Assembly (NCBI GenBank): GCA_028288545.1
Contig: JAQBNQ010000095.1
Location: forward strand, 1-6,780
Source: Bacteroidota bacterium
Lineage (GTDB): Bacteria > Bacteroidota > Bacteroidia > Chitinophagales > LD1
Direction: 5' to 3'
Length of the DNA: 6,780 nucleotides
Shown: one piece after another, positions 1 through 5,036 of the stretch
Numbering within the stretch: position 1 is the first letter of the stretch
Layout: every line of letters begins with the position of its first letter
The notes under the pieces: model-generated
What the model saw: only the letters and a program-made list of their open reading frames with translations
Databases searched by the model: none
Told to the model about the DNA's origin: nothing
Made by a program: the position numbers and the translations under genes

Positions 1-437
1 CAGGCTCCTTCAGCCATGTTACTATCCGTGTACACTGTATAAGCGCTGGCCGGAATTGCCGGTGTTGGTGATCCGCCTACGCTATAGTTGTAAGCATAGC
101 TGATAGCACTATCCAACAGCACATAATTAAGATTGATAAACGTACCGCTAACAGAATTGCGCCGTGCCAGAGAAATGCTATACGACTGCCCGGCCATAAA
201 AGCATATTTCAGGGCAAGGCCCTCGCTGTTAACCTGGTCGCCACTTACGCCTTCCAAAATAAATTGCGTTCCATCGTAAGCGTTTCCCTGGCCATCGGTA
301 CTGCGCCAGATAGACGGCGTTCCGTTGGTTACTTCCCAGTCGCTGAGACAACCTGCGCTGCCGTTGCCCAATATTTCAAATGCATGATCGCGCGTATAAG
401 TGTCGGGTATTGAACAACTATCAAAGCTTACGCAATA
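1..437 (-). repeat. Partial copy of the 576-bp coding repeat, unit 2
   Basis: This is the second unit, starting YCVSFDSC and cut by the window edge after 145 residues. The stretch 220-290 matches 796-866 of unit 1 without a mismatch, and 302-347 also matches fully. Differences cluster elsewhere, for example at 111-220. Further units may follow outside the window. Confidence 0.88.
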
Positions 438-1082
438 ATCCACAGGCTCATTACGCTGAATACAAATAGAATCGAGCAGCAAATACGCAGTAGATTGTTG
501 CAAGGGATAGTCTGCCCTAAACCAAAGCCGCGAATAATTTTTGCTAAGCACAGGAGTACTAAAACTAATTACCTGCCATGCTCCTTCGGCCATGTTACTA
601 TCCGTGTACACTGTATAAGCACTGACCGGAATTGCCGGTGTAGGTGATCCGCCTACGCTATAGTTGTAAGCATAGTTGATAGCACTATCCAGCAATACAT
701 AATTGAGATTGATAAATGTACCGCTTACCGAATTGCGCCTGGCCAGCGAAATGGTATAGGACTGTCCGGCCATAAATGCATATTTCACAGCAACTCCCTC
801 GCTGTTAACCTGGTCGCCACTTACGCCTTCCAAAATAAATTGCGTTCCATCGTAAGCGTTTCCCTGTCCATCGGTATTGCGCCAGATAGACGGCGTTCCG
901 TTGGTTACTTCCCAGTCGCTGAGGCAACCTGCACTGCCGTTGCCCAATATTTCAAACGCATGATCGCGTGTGTAAGTGTCGGGTATTGAACAACTATCAA
1001 AACTTATGCAGTAGGATTGTGCCTGCATGGGAGTATAAAAACACAGCGCAAGAACTGCCGTGCAGAAAGCAAATATTTTCAT
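1..1082 (-). CDS. Secreted protein with tandem jelly-roll-like domains (3' end outside window)
   Basis: The reading frame is open from ATG at 1082 to the window edge: 360 complete codons and no stop, so the C-terminus is missing. Residues 1-22 (MKIFAFCTAVLALCF...MQAQ) form a typical signal peptide with hydrophobic core and likely cleavage after AQA or AQ. Then come a complete 192-residue unit (24-215) and 145 residues of a second unit (216-360), differing at only 7 of 145 aligned positions. Each unit has paired cysteines (FDSCS, SAGCLSDW), a GTPSIW stretch, and strand-rich sequence ending LLLDSICIQ. That resembles the carbohydrate-binding-module-like jelly-roll domains of Bacteroidota surface proteins, an inference from style only; no catalytic residues are evident. 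Family members usually end in a type IX secretion sorting domain, which would lie beyond base 1. A weak TAnnTTT-like element (TATTTTAG, 1104-1111 minus) precedes the start, without a clear TTTG partner. Existence is near certain; function is unknown. Confidence 0.9.
   Translation of the reverse strand, partial: MKIFAFCTAVLALCFYTPMQAQSYCISFDSCSIPDTYTRDHAFEILGNGSAGCLSDWEVTNGTPSIWRNTDGQGNAYDGTQFILEGVSGDQVNSEGVAVKYAFMAGQSYTISLARRNSVSGTFINLNYVLLDSAINYAYNYSVGGSPTPAIPVSAYTVYTDSNMAEGAWQVISFSTPVLSKNYSRLWFRADYPLQQSTAYLLLDSICIQRNEPVDYCVSFDSCSIPDTYTRDHAFEILGNGSAGCLSDWEVTNGTPSIWRSTDGQGNAYDGTQFILEGVSGDQVNSEGLALKYAFMAGQSYSISLARRNSVSGTFINLNYVLLDSAISYAYNYSVGGSPTPAIPASAYTVYTDSNMAEGA
438..1013 (-). repeat. Complete 576-bp coding repeat, unit 1
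   Basis: This is codons 24-215 of the secreted protein, from YCISFDSC to the residue before the second YC. Unit 2 begins exactly 576 bases (192 codons) further on, so the frame is kept. By hand alignment the shared 435 bases differ at about 34 sites, but only 7 change an amino acid. Confidence 0.9.
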
Positions 1083-1223
1083 GGGTTTTTGTTTTACCGG
1101 TGCCTAAAATAACAGAGGGATTCAATTTTGTCTATATTATTTACACCAGATTTCGCAATTGACTGCTATGAGGATGCGGACGTAGTGTATTTTGGAGTAA
1201 ACGTAAATGTTTTTATCCAGCAG

Positions 1224-1576
1224 CTATTTATGTTTGAAAAAATATTGTTGGTTATCTGTATTCCGTTGATCGTCTACCGCTAATAATTCATAGCCCTTGC
1301 CGTACATGTATTCTAATATTTTAAACTGGTAGGTCCTCAGGATACTGGTGTTTCTTATTTTAAGCAGGTCATCTCTCCTATCAGGAAGCGCCAATAGTTT
1401 TTTTAAGTCTTCTTCTCTTCCATCGCTGTAATTTACCCAACAGCCCTCGCTGGTGTTTAAAAAATCGGAGATGTTACAATGGCGAATGGCGCTTTTGATG
1501 TGGAAGAAGAATCCTGAGCGTGGGACAGTTTGGCGCACAGCAATACGATGCTGATAAGGAGAAGTTTTTGTTTCAT
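1224..1576 (-). pseudogene. Small exported protein, interrupted by a -1 frameshift
   Basis: From ATG at 1576 the frame encodes a good signal peptide (MKQKLLLISIVLLCAKLSHA, then QDSSSTSK), but it stops at TAA (1459-1457) after 39 residues. The stop sits on a run of six T (plus-strand A at 1459-1464). One extra T there would join the frame to the downstream one, reading ...TSPIF-LNTSEGCWVNYSDG... through to TAG at 1224 and giving 117 residues. The downstream part (MYGKGYELLAVDD...QYFFKHK) looks like genuine protein and resembles small Bacteroidota exported proteins with a conserved 'GWELV...YYF' type ending; that comparison is from memory. An ATG at 1538 opens the downstream frame, but the resulting 104-residue protein would lack the signal peptide and begin with unconvincing sequence, so I prefer the frameshift reading. 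It could be a recent pseudogene, a sequencing error in the homopolymer, or, less likely, a programmed slip. Confidence 0.72.
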
Positions 1577-1593
1577 GGGATTTTGACCTGGTA

Positions 1594-1610
1594 TTTTACT
1601 AAAAGTAAAA
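1594..1610. repeat. AT-rich perfect inverted repeat
   Basis: TTTTACT (1594-1600) and AGTAAAA (1604-1610) are exact complements around a 3-base spacer. It lies between the cysteine-rich gene (ending 1638) and the start of the frameshifted gene (1576). It could be a weak terminator for the former or an operator for the latter. The stem is A/T-only apart from one pair, so a stable terminator is doubtful. Confidence 0.4.
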
Positions 1611-1637
1611 TGCGCTATTTCACCGAAGTGTTATTTA

Positions 1638-1934
1638 TCATAACATTCCACACCTTTTAATTGATGCTTTACATTCTGAAAAATCGGGCTGCGTAATGTA
1701 CCCGCAAGGTTTATGGATATTACTAATAGAATCCTCATATAGAGCAAAAGTATCAAAGGTCCCAGAGCAAATTGTATCTTGTTGGGTTCTAGTGCTATCT
1801 CTATAACAGCGAACACAGGAATGAAAGCAAGTTTGACATTTACGACATTGTGGAAGTATCATCCAACATGGGGTTAGGACTATAAATATGATTGCCGCTT
1901 TTAAGATTGAGAATTCTGTTTCCAATACACGCAT
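1638..1934 (-). CDS. Small cysteine-rich, membrane-anchored or exported hypothetical protein
   Basis: The 98-residue frame starts at ATG 1934; an in-frame TGA lies upstream with no other ATG between. Residues about 12-28 (KAAIIFIVLTPCWMILP) form one hydrophobic segment that could be a signal anchor or uncleaved signal. Ten cysteines follow or lie in it: 23, 30, 33, 36, 40, 43, 56, 77, 88 and 95, with a tight C-x2-C-x2-C-x3-C-x2-C block at 30-43. Such spacing suggests either disulfides in the periplasm or a metal site. No lipobox fits well, since Pro or Gln precedes the candidate cysteines. The cysteine-block-plus-distal-cysteine plan recalls small Bacteroidota lipoproteins, but I cannot name a family. 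An overlapping frame (1631-1816) is hydrophobic but lacks this organisation. Codes on the same strand as the two flanking exported proteins. Moderately likely to be real. Confidence 0.55.
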   Translation of the reverse strand: MRVLETEFSILKAAIIFIVLTPCWMILPQCRKCQTCFHSCVRCYRDSTRTQQDTICSGTFDTFALYEDSISNIHKPCGYITQPDFSECKASIKRCGML

Positions 1935-2062
1935 ACTTATTAGTACCTTAAGGAGCCTAAATCAATTTTTAGATTCCTAAACAGGAACTAAACTTTAGAT
2001 TGACATATTTATTATGTGCTTGATAATATAAATTTAAGCGTGATGCAGCATGGATAAAATAA

Positions 2063-2088
2063 CACGAAGGCACGGAGAACACGGAGAA
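2063..2088. repeat. Short degenerate tandem repeat, CACGgAGaA type
   Basis: Three adjacent units read CACGAAGG, CACGGAGAA and CACGGAGAA, of 8, 9 and 9 bases. The motif stands out in an A/T-rich background by its composition. From memory, sequences of this type recur between genes in several environmental bacterial phyla as dispersed repeats; I cannot confirm other copies from this window. Confidence 0.55.
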
Positions 2089-2120
2089 TAATACAGAGGT
2101 TTAGATGCATAATTTTTAGT

Positions 2121-2139
2121 GTTAACTCCCGGAATTAAC
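2121..2139. promoter_or_regulatory. Imperfect 19-base dyad, possible operator
   Basis: The site GTTAACTCCCGGAATTAAC pairs 8 of 9 positions around a single central C at 2130; only 2126/2134 fails. Such compact dyads are typical of dimeric repressor sites. No gene starts close by on either strand (the nearest, at 1934 on the minus strand, is about 190 bases away), so a regulatory role is speculative. Confidence 0.25.
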
Positions 2140-2323
2140 AAAAACTCAGTTCATTAAAAATCAAGGATTTAAAGGAGCTTATATCGTTTCTACTTTTTGA
2201 GGTTTAGAAACTGTTTATTTGGCTATAAAATAGCCTATAAACTATTGGTTGTCAATTTGTAATGGATTATAACCGATGAGGGGAAATGTGGAAAAAAGTA
2301 GCTAAAATAGAAACTCGGCCCTA

Positions 2324-2343
2324 AATCCCCCGAAGAGGGACTT
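2324..2343. terminator. Hairpin downstream of the ABC-F gene
   Basis: On the minus strand this reads AAGTCCCT, a CTTCG loop, then GGGGATTT. The 8-pair stem includes G-U pairs, or it can refold around a UUCG tetraloop. It lies 70 bases past the ABC-F stop codon. No long T-run follows, so it is not a canonical intrinsic terminator. The 'CCCTAAATCCCC...GGGACTTTAAAG' layout resembles a repeat that I recall as common between Bacteroidota genes, often just after stop codons. A terminator or RNA 3'-end role is inferred. Confidence 0.45.
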
Positions 2344-2413
2344 TAAAGACAACAAACAGCCAGGAAACTGCCTTCGAAGTCTCCTGACAACAGACAAAAA
2401 CAACCAACAACTA

Positions 2414-4339
2414 TTAAAGTCCTTCTGAAAGCTTCTCCCATCTCGCCATTTCGGATTCGAGTTGCTTTTTTAGCTTTTCGTAGTTGGTGTAAAAGTTGGT
2501 GTCTTTCACCAGCTCCTGAAACTGGATGGGGTCTTGCAGTTTTTTATCAAGGGCAGCTACTTCGTTTTCCAGTTCGGCGATCTTTGCTTCGCAGCGGTCT
2601 ACTTCGGCTTTCAGCTTTTTGGCTTCCTTGTCTTTATCTTTTTTCTGCTCGATGTTGGCAGAGGTGTCCTGCAGTTTGGCTTTAGGCTCTGGTTTTTTTA
2701 CTTCATCCTTTTTAGTCAACAAGCGCATATCCTCTAGCTGTTTCTTCTCTAAGAATTCGGTGATATCGCCAATGTGTTCTTTAATGCCCTGCCTGGTAAA
2801 CTCGAAAGTTTTGGTAGTCAAATCATGTAAAAAATCTCTATCGTGCGAAACGATGACCATAGTGCCTTCAAACTGTTTCAGAGCGTTTTTCAATATCTCC
2901 TTGCTCATCATATCAAGGTGATTGGTAGGCTCATCCAGTACCAGGAAGTTGCGCGGCTCCAATATCATTTTGCAAAGTGCCAAACGGCCTTTTTCTCCAC
3001 CGCTTAATACTTTTACCTTTTTAAAAACATCATCGCCCTTAAACAAAAAGCAGCCCAGCATATCGCGCAGCTTGGTTCTTATGTCGCCGGTGGCAACGCG
3101 GTCTACCACTTCAAGTACTGTGTCGTTTCCATCCATTGAGTCGGCTGCGTGTTGTGCGTAGTAACCTACGGTAACATTGTGTCCGAACTTTAGAGTGCCT
3201 TCGTGCTCAAGACCGTCAACCATTATACGGGTAAGGGTGGTTTTACCCATACCATTTTTGCCTACAAAGGCTATCTTCTCGCCGCGGTCTATATTAAAGG
3301 TCTGGTTATCTATTACCAGTTTTTCGCCAAAGCTTTTGCTGATGTGCTTTGCTTCCACCACGGTTTTGCCCGAGGCCTGTGTCATAGGGAAACGCAGGTT
3401 CATGGCAGATGCGTTTTCTTCGTCTACCTCTATAATGTCCATCTTGTCCAGCTTCTTAATAAGCGATTGGGCAAAGGTTGCCTTGCTGGCCTTGGCGCGG
3501 AAACGTTCGATGTTTCTTTCTATCTGCGCTATTTCGCGTTGCTGGTTTTTTTGAGCGCCTATTTGTTGTTCGCGTCTTTCTTTGCGAAGTTCGATGTACT
3601 TAGTGTATGGGGCGTTGTAATCGTCAATATCGCCATTTCCCACTTCAATGGTACGGTTTGTAATGTTATCCAAAAAGCTTCTATCGTGCGAAACCATGAT
3701 AATAGCGCCCGGATATTCCTTCAAAAACTTCTCCAGCCAAAGTACCGATTCAATATCCAGGTGATTTGTTGGCTCATCTAACAACACCAGGTCCGGCTTG
3801 GCTAAAAGAATCTTGGCCAGTTCCACCCGCATTTGCCATCCACCGCTTAGGGTGCGCATTTCCTTTTCAAAATCGGCAGGGTCAAAACCAAGGCCTTTTA
3901 AAACCCTTTCGGTCTGCTCTTCCACCCCGTAGCCATCGTGCATCTCAATCTGGTGCTCAACTTCGCCCAGCCTGTTAATCAGGTCCATATAACTATCGGT
4001 CTCGTAGTCGGTGCGGGTTTCCATTTGGTGCATAATGTCTTCCTTCTCTGCCATATACTGCGTGGCCAATTCGAAGGCTTTCTTCGTTTCGTTCATTACA
4101 GTAAGTGAAGATTGGGAGTGCAACTCTTGCGGCAGGTAGCCAATAATGGTTCCTTTGGGATACATAATATCGCCGCCGTCTATCTGCTGAATGCCCTTCA
4201 GCACCTTTAGCAGGGTTGATTTACCCGCGCCATTACGGCCGGTAAGACCTATTTTGTCGTTATCGTTGATCAAAAAGGAAACCCCGCCGAACAATGTTCG
4301 ACCGCTAAAGTGAAGTTCTATGTTTGAAACTGCTATCAT
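2414..4339 (-). CDS. ABC-F family ATPase, YheS-like
   Basis: A 641-residue soluble protein with two ABC ATPase domains and no membrane segment, the hallmark of ABC-F factors, which bind the ribosomal E site and act on stalled or slow translation. Domain 1: Walker A GRNGAGKST (34-42), signature LSGGW (164-168), Walker B LVLLDEP with catalytic E189, switch H218. An inter-domain linker (about 222-315) has the charged helical stretch NIERFRAKASKATFAQS. Domain 2: Walker A GKNGMGKTT (360-368), signature LSGGE (445-449), Walker B FLVLDEP with E470, switch H499. A lysine/glutamate-rich coiled coil fills about 560-641. The FRAKA-KA-AQS linker and C-terminal coil point to the YheS group rather than EttA, Uup or antibiotic-resistance ABC-Fs; exact role unproven. 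All catalytic residues are intact. I chose ATG 4339 over the in-frame ATG at 4372: domain homology starts at MIAVSNIELHF, and the longer start lies inside the promoter. It is transcribed away from the 74-residue gene. Confidence 0.96.
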   Translation of the reverse strand: MIAVSNIELHFSGRTLFGGVSFLINDNDKIGLTGRNGAGKSTLLKVLKGIQQIDGGDIMYPKGTIIGYLPQELHSQSSLTVMNETKKAFELATQYMAEKEDIMHQMETRTDYETDSYMDLINRLGEVEHQIEMHDGYGVEEQTERVLKGLGFDPADFEKEMRTLSGGWQMRVELAKILLAKPDLVLLDEPTNHLDIESVLWLEKFLKEYPGAIIMVSHDRSFLDNITNRTIEVGNGDIDDYNAPYTKYIELRKERREQQIGAQKNQQREIAQIERNIERFRAKASKATFAQSLIKKLDKMDIIEVDEENASAMNLRFPMTQASGKTVVEAKHISKSFGEKLVIDNQTFNIDRGEKIAFVGKNGMGKTTLTRIMVDGLEHEGTLKFGHNVTVGYYAQHAADSMDGNDTVLEVVDRVATGDIRTKLRDMLGCFLFKGDDVFKKVKVLSGGEKGRLALCKMILEPRNFLVLDEPTNHLDMMSKEILKNALKQFEGTMVIVSHDRDFLHDLTTKTFEFTRQGIKEHIGDITEFLEKKQLEDMRLLTKKDEVKKPEPKAKLQDTSANIEQKKDKDKEAKKLKAEVDRCEAKIAELENEVAALDKKLQDPIQFQELVKDTNFYTNYEKLKKQLESEMARWEKLSEGL

Positions 4340-4347
4340 TGAGGGCG

Positions 4348-4378
4348 CGAAGATAGCACGACAAACGACCATCTCAAA
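4348..4378 (-). promoter_or_regulatory. Bacteroidota-type promoter for the ABC-F gene
   Basis: On the minus strand TTTG (4378-4375) is followed after exactly 19 bases by TATCTTCG (4355-4348), one base off the TAnnTTTG consensus. The spacing is that expected for the phylum's primary sigma factor. Transcription should begin only a few bases before ATG 4339, giving an almost leaderless mRNA. Confidence 0.6.
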
Positions 4379-4392
4379 GGGTGAGCGAAATA

Positions 4393-4420
4393 TTTTGCCG
4401 TTTGCGTTTTGCCGTTTGCC
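4393..4420 (+). repeat. 14-bp direct repeat creating a 7-base TTTG ladder
   Basis: TTTTGCCGTTTGCG (4393-4406) is followed at once by TTTTGCCGTTTGCC (4407-4420), with 13 of 14 bases identical, and then by a partial third copy TTTTGC (4422-4427). As a result TTTG occurs at 4394, 4401, 4408 and 4415, every 7 bases, and again at 4423. It lies directly upstream of the -7 element of the 74-residue gene. Confidence 0.75.
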
Positions 4421-4437
4421 ATTTTGCTTTACTTTCG
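4408..4437 (+). promoter_or_regulatory. Bacteroidota-type promoter for the 74-residue gene
   Basis: TACTTTCG (4430-4437) matches TAnnTTTG with one mismatch. A TTTG at 4408-4411 lies 18 bases upstream, close to the preferred 19. The start codon at 4456 is 18 bases beyond the -7 box, so the leader would be short, roughly 12-14 bases. It is arranged back to back with the ABC-F promoter, and the elements do not overlap. Confidence 0.55.
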
Positions 4438-4455
4438 CACTGCAAAATTTAATCT

Positions 4456-4680
4456 ATGTCAAAAGTAATTGCAGGGATTTTTACACTTGTTGGCGGTTTT
4501 ACAACGCTTTATTTCAGCTTTGTACTGGCAAACACCTCGTGGGCGCTTAATTACAACGACCCTAAATTGCACAAAAGCCTGTTTGAAACCGGCGATATGC
4601 CGCAATTGATGGGAGGCATATTTTTGCTTACCATTGGCCTTATTTTCTTCTTTTTTGCCAAAGAACCGAATTTAAAGTAG
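4456..4680 (+). CDS. Small two-helix inner-membrane protein, function unknown
   Basis: The 74-residue protein has two clear hydrophobic segments, about residues 4-25 (VIAGIFTLVGGFTTLYFSFV) and 50-68 (LMGGIFLLTIGLIFFFFA). They flank a 24-residue polar loop (NTSWALNYNDPKLHKSLFETGDMPQ), and a short charged tail, KEPNLK, follows. There is no signal cleavage site and no recognisable catalytic motif. A good promoter lies just upstream and a hairpin just downstream, so it seems to be a single-gene transcript, divergent from the ABC-F gene. A second ATG-free alternative start is not needed because the first helix begins at once. I do not recognise the family. The overlapping frame at 4320-4550 is a shadow. 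Confidence 0.75.
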   Translation: MSKVIAGIFTLVGGFTTLYFSFVLANTSWALNYNDPKLHKSLFETGDMPQLMGGIFLLTIGLIFFFFAKEPNLK

Positions 4681-4699
4681 TAGCAGCCACCCCTCCTAA

Positions 4700-4716
4700 C
4701 CTCCCCAAAGGGGAGG
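4700..4716. terminator. Strong C/G hairpin, likely bidirectional 3'-end element
   Basis: CCTCCCC (4700-4706), a 3-base AAA loop and GGGGAGG (4710-4716) pair perfectly. After a small bulge the flanking TAA (4697-4699) and TTA (4719-4721) can extend the stem. It lies 19 bases after the stop of the 74-residue gene and also beyond the minus-strand gene remnant that ends at 4756, so it could serve both. No T-run follows. The 'CTCCTAACCTCCCCAAAGGGGAGG' style is one I recall as a dispersed Bacteroidota intergenic repeat; other copies cannot be checked here. Confidence 0.55.
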
Positions 4717-4755
4717 GATTAAAGCGTTTATAGGCTACCTGTTTTAATGCAAAAC

Positions 4756-4994
4756 TTAGTTACCGCCTTTGTACGTTTCCCATTCCCCAGCAACTTTGCC
4801 TTGCCGGTATAACTCCAGCTTTTTAAATACCAGCATTCCGTCGCCTTCCCAGGCATGGTAAAACACAAAATCGCCAACATTTACATTGTTCTCGTCGGAA
4901 CTACTGAGTATAGCCTGGGCAACTGATTTGTAAAACCTTTATCGTTTTCATCCCAAAAGGTGTTTCTTTTTAAACGTTGGTGAGGGATAGGCAA
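4756..4994 (-). pseudogene. Remnant of an unrecognised gene, frameshifted and 5'-truncated
   Basis: Read on the minus strand, one frame (TTG at 4994, LPIPHQRLKRNTFWDENDKG) runs into a second that continues FYKSVAQAILSSS and NVNVGDFVFYHAWEGDG, and ends GKVAGEWETYKGGN before TAA at 4758-4756. The frames meet at a run of four T (plus-strand A at 4932-4935); one extra T would fuse them into about 79 residues. Neither frame alone has a proper start: TAA codons lie just before each and no ATG opens the joined frame. The sequence is hydrophilic with alternating aromatic residues, suggesting a beta-rich fold. I cannot name the family. It lies immediately before the promoter of the DUF5687 gene, so the missing 5' part may have been lost when this region was rearranged. 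The strong protein character of the second frame is the main support. Confidence 0.5.
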
Positions 4995-5020
4995 TTATTA
5001 TGAAATAAATTCCGAATTAG

Positions 5021-5028
5021 TATTTTAG
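5021..5028 (+). promoter_or_regulatory. Candidate -7 element for the DUF5687 operon
   Basis: TATTTTAG resembles TAnnTTTG and ends 8 bases before ATG 5037. No exact TTTG lies 19 bases upstream, where the sequence is TTAT (4998-5001). If used, the leader would be nearly absent, as for the ABC-F gene. Confidence 0.3.
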
Positions 5029-5036
5029 ACAGATAT

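Larger units (their letters stand above)
1935..2413. other. Gene-free intergenic stretch
   Basis: These 479 bases are A/T-rich and stop-dense in all frames, and I find no convincing coding sequence or structured RNA. They separate two minus-strand genes. They hold a self-complementary CCTTAAGG (1946-1953), a short tandem repeat (2063-2088), a 19-base dyad (2121-2139), a GTTTCTA/TAGAAAC inverted repeat (2186-2192 and 2205-2211), a GGCTA/TAGCC hairpin (2221-2235) and a G/C-rich hairpin (2324-2343). A decayed gene could once have stood here, but nothing is recognisable. Confidence 0.6.

Noticed and set aside
438..1013. The 576-base repeat as a mobile element or CRISPR-like array
   Set aside because: The repeat is coding, in frame and only duplicated once in view. 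It has no terminal inverted repeats, spacers or transposase.
968..1162. A plus-strand 64-residue frame
   Set aside because: It is antisense to the signal peptide and first repeat of the secreted protein and looks non-protein-like.
1457..1464. Programmed -1 frameshifting as the explanation of the split exported protein
   Set aside because: The site (ATT TTT TAA) is not a classical X-XXY-YYZ heptamer, and I see no clear downstream pseudoknot or strong stem. An indel or read error is simpler.
1631..1816. A 61-residue hydrophobic minus-strand frame
   Set aside because: It overlaps the cysteine-rich frame, starts in mid-gene, and lacks the structured cysteine pattern. It is kept only as a weak alternative.
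2186..2235. The inverted repeats GTTTCTA/TAGAAAC and GGCTA/TAGCC as a riboswitch or structured RNA
   Set aside because: The stems are short (7 and 5 pairs) with A/T-rich loops, match no known RNA architecture, and are not adjacent to a gene start.
2526..3978. Several plus-strand open frames (for example 2526-2921, 3203-3781, 3766-3978)
   Set aside because: They lie antisense to the conserved ABC-F gene, and their composition is that of reversed ABC codons. The conserved motifs are all on the minus strand.
4340..4372. An 11-residue N-terminal extension of the ABC-F protein from ATG 4372
   Set aside because: It has no resemblance to ABC-F N-termini, and it overlaps the promoter elements that would drive the gene.
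4320..4550. A plus-strand 76-residue frame, and 5063-5260 and 6350-6541 frames
   Set aside because: Each overlaps a clearly better gene in another frame, and none has a recognisable feature.
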